Source: Thamnaconus septentrionalis (lineage: Eukaryota; Chordata; Actinopteri; Tetraodontiformes; Monacanthidae). From it: a DNA stretch of 64,000 nt. The position numbers were made by a program, and so were the translations under genes. Shown here one piece after another: positions 33,801 to 45,590 of the stretch (positions within the stretch are counted from its first letter, which is position 1; each line of letters begins with the position of its first letter). A model generated the notes under the pieces. The model ran no database searches. It was not told the origin of the DNA and saw only the letters and a list, made by a program, of their open reading frames with translations. The stretch spans positions 23,045,629-23,109,628 of the forward strand of contig CM020505.1 of NCBI GenBank assembly GCA_009823395.1, given 5' to 3'.

Positions 33801-35351
33801 AGAAAGACGACAACATGTGTCTAATGTGTCTAATGTGTCTTATGTCACACATGAGTGTCCTTTCCTCATTCGTTTGTGTTTAGTCAAATAAATGTGTCTG
33901 TTCAAGACGTCACATGGTAGATACAAAAAAAGGCTTCCTGTTGCTGCAAAAACAGCGATAAGTGAGGATGAAACAATCTAGGGTAGGCGTGGGCAAACTA
34001 CGGCCCGGGGGCCATATGCAGCCTGTTAAGCTTTTTTAATCCGGCCCGCCGAACTTGAAAAAATTAAATTAATAGCAAGCAAGTACTAAAATAGCTGTAT
34101 TTCATCCACTTTTTCATTGTTTTAAGAGTCATTTCAATAAAGAGCTAAATACTGTGGGGCTTCAAAGAGACTGATTTTGTTGTAATGCTTTGGTTCATTT
34201 TCAATAGACATTAAAACCCATGTTTTCTACTTATCCCCATGATATAATTTTTCCTCCTATGAGGTGGCTCACCAAAACACTCCATCCACCTGCTGCTGCT
34301 CCCAGCCCTCTGGTACATTTTAGAAGCTACTGTGGCCCACCAGTCAAAAAGTTTGCCCACCTCTGTTCTAGGGTCTATGAAGAGCTCAAATTTGGCATTC
34401 ACACAACCAGACTAAGGGACGGAAATGTCGCGTCAGTGAGGAAACACATGAAATGGGAAAGCTAAAACTGAAAGATGACTGGAAGGAAATCTCTTCATGG
34501 AGACAAAAGACTTTGTTTTTCACACCCCACCCCGAGAACCCTGACACCAGCCTAGCAGCGGCGTCCGTATGAGAAGGCCGTGTAAGCTTAAAAAGAAACA
34601 CTGATTCAGGCCTCAGCATTGTGACAGAGTGCAGCTAAGCATCTCAGCACTTTCACTGAACCGTGAGTCACGGCTGAGTGACAACGACGGAGCGCTGCTA
34701 CAGGTTGTGTTCTTTAAAACTTAATTCTATCCTGCAAATGTTGCAGTTAAACAAAATGCTTTTTTCCCTGTTAGACTGTAAACACGGCTCTGGTCACATG
34801 ACTTGAGTGGACACTGTGGCGGTGACTGCGGCTCCTACCTCCACGTCCTGCAGGCTGAAGTCGTTCTGGTCTTTGAAGTTGGCGGCTCCGGCGCTCAGCT
34901 CCATCAGCATCTTGGCAATCTCGGGCTTTATTGCTGCAGTCAGCCTGCTGGCGGCCTCCATGACATGTTCCTGCACGTCCTTGAGTTGCATAGCTGCTTT
35001 TGAGTAGTGAGAGTTCCTGAACACGCTGCTGAACAGGTCCGTGAGGAAGGCGCTGGCCCTGCAGAACACGTTCAGGGCATCCAGGTACTTGGAGATGCCT
35101 TGCTGGATGTCTGCCACTGCCGTGGTGGTGCCCGAGGGCGGCGGGTGACAGCTGCCGGGGACGCCCATCCCGCCGGCCAGGGGCGAGGGGGCCGAGCAGG
35201 AGGAGGCCAGCGAGGCGCTCAGGGTCCGGCTCAGCTCAGGCATCTGGTACTGCTGGTGCTGCTGCTGCTGCTGCACTTTCTGCTTGGACCCGCCGAGCAA
35301 AAAGCGACGTTTGTAGTCCATTTTACTTTCCTGCACACTACAACAATACAT
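18152..35351 (-). CDS. garre1: garre1 (KIAA0355), granule-associated Rac/RhoG effector, 13 coding exons
   Basis: Exons, 5' to 3': 35351-34839, 28937-28725, 28400-28260, 28143-28048, 27800-27639, 26687-26529, 24374-24277, 23838-23713, 23341-22218, 21117-20952, 19002-18865, 18785-18710, 18511-18152. All junctions are GT-AG and in phase, giving 1123 aa (human about 1070). The start [20 protein letters not shown] lies 53 bp inside an exon whose acceptor is at 35404. Residues 1 to about 460 form the conserved N-terminal region (DUF4745), for example [20 protein letters not shown] and [19 protein letters not shown]. The central exon 9 is Pro/Gln-rich with a polyGln run and conserved [20 protein letters not shown] and [17 protein letters not shown]. 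The C-terminus has [13 protein letters not shown], two polyGln runs and ends RPSYLHQY. In mammals it is reported as a Rac1/RHOG effector found in P-body-linked complexes. Repeats inside the introns are listed separately. Confidence 0.94.
18231..18299 (-). repeat. garre1: Two CAG/polyGln tracts in garre1 last exon
   Basis: Two runs of CAG codons, about 9 and 11 glutamines, are split by PPP. They lie 20-45 residues before the garre1 C-terminus. The human protein, as I recall it, has a Pro-rich rather than Gln-rich stretch here. Confidence 0.85.
19288..19664. repeat. garre1: GGAT-based minisatellite, garre1 intron 10
   Basis: The array is built from ATGG/GGAT units with irregular GGAG, GGGT and GATTGGTGG variants. 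It lies between the garre1 exons at 19002 and 20952. It ends in an ATTCTATTCTATTCTG stretch. Confidence 0.9.
19915..19972. repeat. (GAT)n microsatellite
   Basis: GATGAT units with two GAG interruptions, inside garre1 intron 10. Confidence 0.9.
21908..22172. mobile_element. Possible hAT-type MITE with nested fragment, garre1 intron 9
   Basis: CAGAGGTCACCGACCTTTTA at 21908 is close to the CAGGGGTCnCCAACCTTT ends of fish hAT elements. The sequence near 22172 (AGAGCCCTGCTTTAG) ends in CCCTG, as expected of the opposite end. Between them, TTTACATGGACAC (22035) and CTTCATGTAAACT (22087) look like a smaller inverted pair. The outer ends match only weakly, so this is tentative. Confidence 0.35.
22561..22598 (-). 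repeat. garre1: CAG/polyGln tract in garre1 exon 9
   Basis: A pure CAG run of about 12 units encodes Gln between QHLLQPIS and PPPPQLPPQ. It sits within the long Pro/Gln-rich central region. Confidence 0.85.
24944..25005. repeat. (GT)n microsatellite
   Basis: A pure GT run of about 60 bp in garre1 intron 6. It is followed by further TG-rich patches at 25103-25119, 25163-25192 and 25264-25315. Confidence 0.95.
25624..25672. repeat. (CCCAT)n pentanucleotide array
   Basis: About nine near-perfect CATCC units within garre1 intron 6. Confidence 0.95.
26089..26369. mobile_element. 281-bp MITE with 14-bp perfect terminal inverted repeats
   Basis: AAAGGTCCAGTGTG at 26089-26102 is the exact reverse complement of CACACTGGACCTTT at 26356-26369. 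The interior has no ORF of substance and includes a second inverted pair, AAGGAAGCC and GGCTTCCTT, at about 26290 and 26338. The AAAGGTCCAGTGTGTAA-type end is familiar from fish dispersed repeats. The element ends about 160 bp before (plus-strand sense) garre1 exon 6. Confidence 0.75.
27074..27580. mobile_element. MITE copy A, ends AGCTGCGTCTCCAT / GCGCAGCTAC
   Basis: The ends are AAGCTGCGTCTCCATGACAG on the left and, reverse-complemented, GTAGCTGCGCTTCCTTGACC on the right. The segment 27410-27510 (CACTTTTGCGATATTCCTCT, then ATGGATACG and CTCATGAG) matches the reverse complement of 38490-38580 base for base over long runs. The two are therefore inverted copies of one repeat family. Copy A carries about 270 bp more than copy B. 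Confidence 0.7.
30728..30980 (-). mobile_element. tRNA-derived SINE, antisense to the plus strand, upstream of garre1 exon 2
   Basis: Read on the minus strand, the element starts near 30980 with CTCAGTGGTCTAGTGGTAGA, an RNA polymerase III A-box (TAGTGGTAGAGTG). It has a B-box GGTTCGATCCC about 40 bases later (reverse complement at 30915-30925). A unique body follows and it ends CACTGGGACTTTAACTTTAA near 30722. It looks like a full-length SINE in the intron between garre1 exons 1 and 2. The tRNA-like head cannot fold as a normal tRNA with an intact acceptor stem, so I do not call a tRNA gene. Confidence 0.8.
30980..31660 (-). other. Open frame of 226 codons inside garre1 intron 1, unrecognised
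   Basis: A frame of 681 bp stays open from 31660 to 30980 on the garre1 sense strand. Its 3' end borders the SINE. The translation has a hydrophobic patch near residues 65-90 ([19 protein letters not shown]) and otherwise mixed composition. I recognise no family. A chance open frame or a conserved noncoding block is more likely than a gene. No splice or start context supports it. Confidence 0.12.
33984..34365. mobile_element. 382-bp hAT-type MITE with 8-bp target duplication
   Basis: The left end is TAGGCGTGGGCAAACTACGG and the reverse complement of the right end is CAGAGGTGGGCAAACTTTTT, sharing GTGGGCAAACT. The flanks are ATCTAGGG (33976-33983) and TTCTAGGG (34366-34373), an 8-bp target duplication with one mismatch, as expected for hAT transposition. 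The GGCAAACTACGGCCCGGGGG start is characteristic of hAT repeats in vertebrates. There is no transposase ORF. Confidence 0.85.
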
Positions 35352-36544
35352 AAGTGGTGCACCGGCACCAGGAAGCGGCTGTTTTTTCAATTTCTCCTCC
35401 TCCCCTAAAAAAAATTGCTCTCTTCACAAAACTAAACGGCCAAAAAGTTCCGCAACTCTGTCAGTTATGTTTAAAAAAAAAAAGAAAGAAAGAAAGAAAA
35501 AGAAAGTGAAAGAAAAAAAGTCTTCTTAAGGAGTCCACCTGTTCATCTCAGCGTGCCGTGTCGAGAAGCAGCACACAGTGGTCGGTGGGGGGACTGGTAG
35601 GCCAAGTGAAACGCTTACATGCAGCCCTGCTGCAGACAGACAAGTCCCAGCTTAAAAAGACTCGATGGTGGAGATGCTCTGCTTCCAGCTTGGCAAAAAA
35701 ATCTCATCATACGAGAGGAAACAAAAAAACTGTTTGTTTTGTCGCATTTAAAGTGCATCAAGTTTCCTTCAAAGTGGGAGGAGAATCCTTCATACAGTAT
35801 ACTGAGAACATACATACATGTACAAATTCTAAACGTCTAGCCAGCCCACACCAATAAAAGTAAAAAAAAAAAAAAAATGAACCTCTTTGCAAGGATTGCA
35901 AGGAGAATTCTAAGGGGAAAAAAAGAGCCACTGGTCAACAGCTGGGGGTGGGGGGGAAATGACGAATTTAAAACAAAAAGAGGAGTTAGTGAATGGTGAA
36001 ATCAGAGGTTTCGTCTCATGGCGTGCTGGCTGGTGGTGCTGCTCTCAGAGTCGACAGATCCAGTCCGTCTCCGATCATCCACAGAAGGAGAACAACAAGA
36101 GGGGGGTGCAGGCAGTGGCCGATAGCGCTGTCTGCCCGTCTGGAGTCTCCAGCCGCTTCCTGATTGGCCGCTCCGCCGTCTGCTGGCTGAGGTAGATATA
36201 TTACTCACCGCGGAAACGAGCGTGCCTCCAAAACTCGCTGCTCTCCGTGGAGGCAGATTAGAGCAACAAAAGCACAAATGTATGTGTAAGGCCTCTAGGT
36301 CATTTCCTAAGGGAGAGAAGAGCAGAGACAGAGAGGAGAGGCGTTAGCGACGCATGAAAACAGGGAAGGACGAGCTTCTTCCCATTGTTTTCCTCTGAGC
36401 ACTCGAAACAAGCAGAGCTGCAACGCAACTCCAGCGCTCCGCAGCTGTTGTTTCACCTCTTTCTCTATCAATATTAATTTTACTTCTTTTTAATCAATGT
36501 CATTTTCCATCTATTGCACTTTATTGTTGCTGTAATTGCGTACA

Positions 36545-36578
36545 TTGCCCAATGTGGGATTAATAAAGGCATTCTGTT
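36545..36578 (-). repeat. Inverted copy of the TTTATTnATCCC repeat end
   Basis: Read on the minus strand this is AATGCCTTTATTAATCCCAC followed by ATTGGGCAATG. It is the same end motif as at 53391-53427. Confidence 0.45.
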
Positions 36579-38427
36579 CTAATTTATATCCGGTTGGGTT
36601 TACATGTCTTAGAAGATGAGGAAGAGAGAACATTAACTTATACAAGTTCTTTTTTCTTTACATTACATTATTTAAAGGCCCAGCATCTACTGCCATGTAA
36701 CCAGGTGACTTCCTTATCTTTGTTTTTTCTCACCAGCAACTCATGAGAAGACACTCTGTTGTGATGACCATTAGTTGCTGATGTCCCACTGGATCGCACA
36801 CAAGCAGCAATACAAGCATGAAATCATGGAAATGAAGCAGATGCCTCTTCTCAACTACAACTGTAGATATGTGGCCATGAGGCCACACTCTTCACATAAC
36901 TGTAAATGCTTTTTAGGAATTTCATGGTTACTAGTGAGTAACAACTATTTCTGGCGACGCTATTTGACTGCATGCATCTGCATTTTCTATTCCATTCCAA
37001 GCCAGCACATCTCTGGAAATGTTACCCAGAGGACCTTTTAAACAATATGACGTACGAGGCCTCGCTCCGACTCTGCTGCCACTGAAGGAGGGTTGCGTTC
37101 AGTGACATTTATTGAACCCCGGCGGTGGTGGTGTTTCCGATCCGGTTCAGTTTAAAGTTGTACATTTCCAGACGATTACTAACACAATATCTCACGGACG
37201 GCGTCCCTGAAAGGAATCTCTGGCAGCGTCTGGTTTCAGCAGAACGCTGCAGCTGCAGAGAGAAATTCCTGCGAGCAGCCATTGTTGTGAGACATTGCAG
37301 GGTCTGTTGGACTCCACTCAGTGGGAGTGACAATACTCTCATTCAAAACCAAAAGCATTATGGGACATGTTTTTGTTGTGTGTGTTTTCTTTTTCTTTTT
37401 TTTGCAGAGGGCCTTTTTTGCTCCCTTATGGTTCTAATATGTTGCAGTGTGGAGATGAAAGAGGAATTTGCCCTCAAATCTATTTGTGGTAGAAATCCAA
37501 CAAAGTCAAAGGTCAGCTTGCGACTGACCCTTGCAGAATTTTCAGAAACACACTTTCAAAGGCCACCGACAGGAAGTGGCTTTCGTCACACAGGAATCAA
37601 CGACTGGAAACTTGACATGGGAGCCGGATCACGAAGACTTCAGCTCTGCAAACTTAACATCTGTCTTGACTGTAAGTGCAAGAAGAAACTACTCAAGTTG
37701 CTCTAAAAACACACTGAAAATAGAGATTTAAAAAAAAAAAATGCTGCTGCGACAACAGCGCTAAACAGTGCTTTTGTTGAAGAACGGTGCGTTTCCGCTT
37801 TGTTCCCAACTGGTTCTGGCAAGACAACAACAGGGCAGCCACGCCCAGTAGCAGCCAGCCACGGGACGGTGACGCACAGTTAATGTGGCCCCTCACATTT
37901 TGTGGGAAGCCTGAAACTAGCAGTTTGCTGCAACAGTGACTGTGATATACGCACACCAGATAAATCCAGGGGATGTTCCATCTGGCACAGCTGCTTAAAA
38001 TGAGTATGATCTGGGTACATCGAAACTGCAGAGCACTAACGGACAGGATTAAAACCAGTACGTGGTAAAAACATTCAAAAACCAACCAGATTCAGCCTCC
38101 TGACTCAACTATTCCAATTTGCTTGTCACCAAGTCTGTGGCTGTTGTACGTAGAGGCAGCGTGGCTAACAGCTTCAGCATCAGACTGGCAGGTTGAATGC
38201 AGGCGACGTTCTCGTCTTTGTTTTCTCTCACCGGCAAACGAGCAACCAGCAGAGGCCACTGTGTTGTTATAACCCCTTATTTTCTACTGTCCCACCTGAT
38301 CTCATATCTTCCATCGAGTCCGTTACTATTCTACGTAGAGGCGTAGTGCCTCTGAAACTGACACAGTGTTGATATTGCAATCAATATTTTTCAAACAGAG
38401 TTTCCTACAGAGCAGTGGGGCCGCACC

Positions 38428-38647
38428 GTAGCTGCATTTCCATGGCCGCTAGAACTGCACAAAATCTAAATATCACAATAAAAAAAAACCTCAAATATGG
38501 CTCAAAGGTTTTGACGCCCTCATGAGGTGGTTTTTCAGACGTATCCATTTAGAGGAATATCGCAAAAGTGTCATGGAAACACTTTCTTCGCATTTGCGTT
38601 ATGTTTGGACGTTATATCGCAAAAAACTGTAATGGAAACGCAGCTAC
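38428..38647. mobile_element. MITE copy B, 220 bp, TIR GTAGCTGC(A/G)TTTCCAT
   Basis: The left end is GTAGCTGCATTTCCATGG and the reverse complement of the right end is GTAGCTGCGTTTCCATTA. These are terminal inverted repeats of about 16 bp with one mismatch and a TA just inside each end. The interior matches copy A at 27074-27580 in reverse orientation. No ORF is present. Confidence 0.75.
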
Positions 38648-41600
38648 AGTCTTGACATCACTGTCAATATTTCTGAGATTTTGAGAGTTCCCAAAAGAGC
38701 CGTGGAGCAGCGCCGTGTGGAACTGTTGCTGTTATCATGCAGTAACAATGCTGAAAGTCTCCGTGTTTCACCATGACTGGGTGGTGGCGGTGGTGGGGGG
38801 GGTCCACTGTCACTGCAAATCAACCAGCTGCATCGTGAACTTATGTGTTGTTTATATTATGAATCCCTGCCCCATGCCCCCACCCCATCCCTGCACCCCC
38901 CGGCCAGCCTCAACCTTCCAACCTCACTTCCTTTAACAAATAGAAGGAAAGAGAAGTCCCTCAGCTCAGCCTCATGTGTCCCTGGCAGTGTTGAGCCGTC
39001 GTACCGGGACACCAGTGCTGTGCTTCCTCTGACATTAGACGACAACATTTGAGTCATTATTTCAAAAGAAGTCCGGCAGGGAGGAAAATCTGCCAGACAC
39101 ACGCTTCAGTCTGGCCCATCTGCAGCACCTCACGTCCTGACCGTGTTGCAATACAACCATCCCACACTCGCAAAGCCTGGTGTGTGTGCGATCGACGCGT
39201 GACAGCATCACACTCAAGAGGTCGGCTGCCGACTGAACACGCGAGCACTGACAAAGGAATCAAACACAACCCAGGCACTGGTACTGAGAAGTGAGCTGGG
39301 TCGTCTCCATATTAATGCCACATTTTAGTAAAAGCTCACAGGACTTCCACAATCACAGAATAAGAAAAAAAGTAACAAAAGAATCTATTATCAAAAGTGA
39401 CTATTAATTGAACCACAGTCCAGCGAGATTCTGTTTTTAGGAGAATGTGCAAAATTTTCAGTTATACTCCATGTTTGACAATAGATTATTTTATGTTACA
39501 TCTAAAGACAGCATTCTCCAAGGGTTGCAGATGCTTGAGACCACCTGCATGCAACTTCACACAAACTCCCTCCTCCAAGTGGCAAGGAAGCTGATCAAGT
39601 CAGCAAAATATCCACATGCAGATTATCCAAATCCAAATTTTTTTTTTTTTTTAAGGATGAGAATTTCCTTTCAAAGCCGCCAAGAGGTTGCAACTCAGAC
39701 GTGGTCTGGGTTCAAACTACAAAAGAAAAATAACACAGATACACATCCTTCCAATTATCCAATAAGACATGACAGTAAACAAGGTTAATGTGATATTAGT
39801 TTTACGTGAGCTCAACAGGAAGCCTGAGGTTAGTTCACCAAGGTCAGCGACTGGAGCTCTCACAACCAGGACAAAGGCAAGAGAACAGAAACAAGAGCCT
39901 GTATCAAGTTCTCGCGAGAGGCACAAACACGTTAGTAGGAGCAACCCAGAACACCTTCATTCTCCTTCTGAAGAGGTTGAGGTAACTCCAGCTGCTGGAA
40001 AAGATCCACAAATATATATGTATATATATATATATTATAATAAATACATACGGTCAATCAGGCATAAAACGGGGGCATTGTCAGTTTCAAGAAATGCTGA
40101 ATCATTTGATAACAATGAAACGGTGCTGATGCCTTTTTGCCACATTCACTCTGCTGCCTTAGTGCTGAAAGAATGAGTTGAGGATGCCGACACTGAAGCT
40201 GCTGCTGCCCCACTGGCAGCCAGGCCTCGGCTTCAGTCGCACGGTCATACAGCCTCAGGGGATGTTGCCCCCGCTGCTTAATGACTGCAGATCAAGCTGG
40301 GGTCTGAAACAATTCTGAGTGAGCATTTTCACCCACTTACAGTTGCAAAGTTGCTTTACCCGTAAAAGGAGTTCTTAAAAGCACTTGTGTCATGTTGTGC
40401 TGTGTGGAAGGGGAAGCTGGAACCTCTTGCAGCTGGAAATAATTCAAACTATCTGTGTGGTCAGTGGTGAAGGAACTTTAGTAAAGTGGGTTGGACGACC
40501 AGAAGTTAAATATTTAACCTTTGAGATAACATTTTTCTTTTTTGTTATAGGTTTAATTAGTGTAGTTATTTTCAAAGCCACAATTTGACATCTGTGCTTT
40601 CAGATCATTTCAAATCCTGGAGAAAAGGCGTGAAAAACATCCTTTATTTTATACAACGTAAAAGGAAAATAATCTTAGCAACAGGGACTTGTGGTCTGCA
40701 GGATTATTTTCAGAGATAGTGAGATATTAGAGATATTAAATCTTTGGTTCTTATCACCTATAATTGTTGTTGTTTTTTTTGGCTTAAATACCGATGCCCA
40801 TCAGTGCAGCCAGTTCAGCTTGTACAAGCAGGTTTGATCTCTCCTTCAAAGAAAGCTGTCGGCCACTTGCTTTGTCCTATGTTTTTTTTTTTCCAGGCAG
40901 ATGTTACTTATCGGTGTGCAACATTATCAGCTTGGTCACTTCCTGTCTAAGCCCCCCTCCCATAGGCAGAGGTTATTCCGAGCGAAGCAGACGCGACGTT
41001 GACAGCGACAAGGCCAGCCCGCTTCTCTGGTTGGCTTTGTTGGCCGACGGCCCCCCTTCAACAGCAGAGCCCACTGTGTTAGAAAGTGCACCCAAACAAA
41101 CACATGTGATTGCAGGGTCTTCATGGGAATGCACTGTGGCCCAGTGCCAAACCCTCTTCAATATACTTGAAGCAGCTCCGGGCTGCTGGGGGGCTAATGT
41201 TAGCACGACTTCCCCCCGTCAGCTGCTGGGCTCCAACAGGAAGGTGGTTAAGGTTTCCTGAAGCGAGCTCTCTGTCGCCAGCCACAAAAATCATCACACT
41301 GGAGGTATGCTGCCGGTTACAGAGGGCCGCTGTAAATCACCCTGCCAAGTATGATTTACCTGTCTGTGCAAACAACGGCAGCTGCCGTCAGACAACTGGC
41401 AGAGAACATTTTAAGTCACAGACTTGTGGAACAAGGCCTCGAGGCCCGGTGACTGTGGTCATCTTGACAGCCCCAGCAGCCAGCAGAGTTCGAGTGACCC
41501 GTGTTTTCTACCAATTTTTTTGGGCAATGAATTCCTACAAAAGCATCCCAACGTCATCTCACAAACGACAAGACTATCCAACGATACCTCACCAGGTGAA

Positions 41601-44600
41601 CGCCTGGAACCAAGTGTTCACTGGTCCCTCTGAGACCAGCTCATAATCAGCTTGTGTCTGTCCCCTACCAAAGGTGAAATATCTAAAAAATAAAATAAAT
41701 ATAAGAAAGGGGTTGCAATCTTGGGGGTGTTGGAATATGTCTATCATTTTTTTAAACAGAGCATGGCATGAACATGTAAGGCTGCCCAGCAGATGTGCAA
41801 CTTTCCCCAGTTGGCCACTGAGCAGTTTTACCAAGGCGTCCAGGTGCCAAAGCTCAACGAGGCCTTCAAACCAGAAGTATGAGGCTTTCATTACCTTCTT
41901 AACGATTTTGTACAGGTTTCATAAAAACTGACTGACCATAACCCAGATGCAAATCAACTTGTCAGGACAAGAACGCTACTTATTAACAAATGCAACAAAT
42001 AAAAGAGGTGTGTTTTGGGAGCCCATTTGTGGGACTGCTGCAGCTTGGTATCTGCCATTTAGTAAGAGGATGAGGCAACTGTTCTCTGTGCTCGTATCCA
42101 CTTGTCCATCTGCTCGTATGAGGCGAAACACAGACTCTGTGACAGCCACAGGCCCGACTTTAGCCCTCTCATGAAGTCTATTTCAGCCTCCGCGGGCAAA
42201 ACAGCTGCCCTACAGTCCGCACCGTTTTTAGACACTCCAAAAGGTTCGGCTCAAAGGGGGGAAAAATGCTCTTCCCTACATCTGTTGCCAATGAAGCAAA
42301 GGAATGCATTTCCCCAGAACCCTCTAGATGTAGCTTCAAATGAGCACAGAAAAACGCACGTCAGGACGCCACAGCCAAAGAATGAAGTCACTCAAAGTCG
42401 GATTAAACATCAGAATGTCTCGCGCAGAATAACATGTGCATAACTGGAAAGTACAGCATCTCAAAGTGACGTATCCAGAAAGAAGTCGGAGCAGTTTTTG
42501 GACAGAAAAAAACAACCAGACAGAGGATTGGGGTTGGTTGATTTTGGTTGAAGAAGCCTGGCAGAAGACATTCCACAGAGCAGACAAGCGATAGGAGAGA
42601 CGGATCGGCAGCAGGTCGAGGGGGTCAACTCCAATGAGAGGACAAGTGCTATGAGCAACTGTGTGACAGGAGCTGAGCCAGGCTCCTCTCGCTCGCTCGC
42701 ACAACACAAGGAGAGTATTGTAACAGGCCCTGGTCCTCTCATACCAGCACACAGAAAAAATAACCCTCTGGCACATGCAGCTGCATGACTTTATGAGTGC
42801 AAAAAAATAAAAAATAAAGTAAATAAAAGGTCACGGCTATGATTCAAAATTAACTTTGATAAATCATTTTCTGGTATCAAAATAGTGTTTCTTCTGGAAC
42901 CAGTTTGTCGCCACGTGATTCACAATTTGCTTTGATGGTGTAAAAGGGTCAATGACATACTTCCTTAGATACTAGTCACTTAGCGTTAAAGATTGGGCAA
43001 ATAAAAAGTGCCTATTCTGCGTGGCTGGACTGCTCTTGCAGATTCAACACTTTTTTGGCAGTAGTGAAACTTTTCTTACCAGTAAAAAAAAAACCATTAT
43101 TGTGTAAGTAGGGACAACACGGATGATTCCTGTCAGTCGAGAGGTTGATCTAGCTGATGACCCTGGCTAGATCGTTGTCATCTACTCTGTCCTGTCATCA
43201 CAGACCATGTAAGTAGCTGATGGCACCGACACGAAGAGCAAACAGGCCAGTCTCACAAGGGGCCAACAGATGAATACACTTCGTTTTGATTAAAGAATTT
43301 GCCACCCCCTCAAAAAAATTAATAATTGAAATCTGATGGAGGGGCTCAAGATGACAAGGAACTTCTACAGTAGGTCACTGTGTGATGACCACAATGCACA
43401 GCATCCAATCTGAGAGCTTTGGTCCAAGCTGACATGCCCCTCCATATTCAACATTAAGAAAACACAACCAGCACATATGCTGCTAGTGCACAAAAACGTA
43501 TTTTGTGCACTGAACTATTTGAGCTGTGAAGAAAAGGCTCCCCTCTATGGCGATGCTGTTGCTGCATATTTAGCCAGGACAAGGGTGAGGCGGTTTCCTT
43601 TCATTTCAAACAGAAACAATAAAAGAGCACAAACGTGACCATCGAACTGCAGCCAATAAATGAATAACATTCATGAAAGGGAAGAAATGAAAAGATAACT
43701 CCCCTAGAGCAACCTTGCACGCTAATACAATGGACCATATTGACAGGCATTACAGCATAGGAGTGTATTGATTGGTGATAGGAGCCAAACTTCCTTCATT
43801 TAAGATCCCAAACTGAACCTATTTTTCAGCCTTCTTTTTTACTCCCGTCTCACACATTTACCAATCGTAAAGAAACTGAAATCTTCCACACAAGGGCGTT
43901 GTCACTAACCTGGGAAAGGTATCCGTGCTCTTTGTGACAGCAAAAAGAACCCATTTATCAAACCAGTGTTTTGAAAAATGGAGCAAGCAAAACAACAACA
44001 CTGATGAAGTTGATTACTGTATAAAACAGCTTCTTTAGCCCACTGGCAGATTTTGCTGCGTAACATTTCAGATCACTTTGTGCAACTATTCATTGCATAG
44101 TTGTAGTGCGGAGCCGGCTCCTTAACCCTTTTCTGGAAAAGCCAAAGGCAAAGTATTTCCCACAGGGACTGAGCCTGAGCTGTATCGGGTTTCAACTTTT
44201 TGCAGGAGCCTTGATTCTCACTGCATTTGATCGTCTCCTGCTCTCAAACATTCTCACCAGAAACGACTGACTGAGAGGCAAATAGCTGACCGCAAGCTGG
44301 AGCTACAGTGGTTTCCCAGGAAACAGGAGCAAGAGTTCCCATGCTACCAGGCCCATCCTCACATGTAAACCCAAGCCGCTTCCCTCGTGGAATAAAATGA
44401 GCATGACAATCAGCTCTACTAAAAAGGAAAAAAATGGACTCGAGGTTGAGTTTAGACCATCTTAGCGGGGCTAACCAGGGTGCGGGTGACGCGGAGGCAA
44501 AGCAGAGGAGCTGAAGAAACGTCCTCCTGCTGCCCGACACACAGCAGTGCAAACAGCACTGTTAGTTTTGTGCATCCAAATGAAAGTCCTGTCACACAAA

Positions 44601-45489
44601 GCAAACTTAAAAAATGAAACCAGCCTGTAGGACTGTAAAACTTATTGCCCTTATCCCAGTGAAACCACTTCCAAACTACATTCCAACTCAATCTTCTAGA
44701 CCACGAGCATACATACTATCGCTAACTCGTCATTCACTTTCCATATCTTGTGGAAGCTTTTCCAACAACTAAGAACTTAAATAGCGAATACCCATTAGTA
44801 TTATTGTTGCAAAAATGAAAAATAAAATAAAAATCCTCTATCATTGGTTTAAAGCAACTGCCGAGAAAAGCAAATTCTGAGTTTTAACAGTGCAGCGGCT
44901 CTGGTGAGCTCACCCTCGTCTGAGTAATGTAAAACAATGTGACTAGAGAAACACTGAGAGGCTCTTTGTTGAAGCAAATATCATTCAGGTCTGTGGAAAC
45001 AGTCTCACTAAAGCATAGGCCAAGCCCGTATTCCACCGCAGGCAGGCACAGCAAACAGTCATCTTGTGACTGAATGTTGACTTCCTCACACAAGCATCCG
45101 GATTCGTGTGAGACCGAGTTGAAAAAGGTAAAAAAAAAAAAAAAAAAAAAGTGTCCCTGCCTGTTAAAATACCATGATAACAGTGACAAAACATAACAAA
45201 CTACTAAAGATAATAAATGATTTGAGCCTTGATAATACTGGGCCAGCAACCACAACGACAACTGAGGTGCACAGATGGAAAGAGGGGTAAAAAAAAGAAA
45301 GAAAAAGAAACACATTGTAAGAGTGAGTTTACACAGGGAGGAATTTTGCAGAGCAAAGCACGTATTTCCATAGTGACAAAGCCGTGGCAGATGTTCACAT
45401 GCAAGCTGAGGGCTGTTTTGATTAAAAAAAAATTTTTTAAAAAGTTGTACATAGGAAAACCAAGAGTTGACAAATTAAGTCATCATTGC

Positions 45490-45590
45490 AAGTAATAATA
45501 ATAATAATAATAATGATAATAAATTTAATTTATAATGCACTTTACATTTGAGCAATCTCAAAGTGCTACAGAGACAAAGGCAATAAAGGG
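45490..45590 (+). repeat. AAT microsatellite with SINE/LINE-like tail
   Basis: An (ATA)n run is followed by AATTTATAATGCACTTTACA and CTCAAAGTGCTACAGAG. This wording is common at the ends of fish interspersed repeats. The family is not determined. Confidence 0.4.

Noticed and set aside
36002..36277. Minus-strand frame ending SVDSESSTTSQHAMRRNL as a garre1 upstream coding exon
   Set aside because: Composition looks coding, but the frame runs through a strong donor site and the family N-terminus starts at MYCC in the exon at 35351.
41110..41646. 178-codon plus-strand frame
   Set aside because: No recognisable domain, ordinary intronic composition, no splice or start context.
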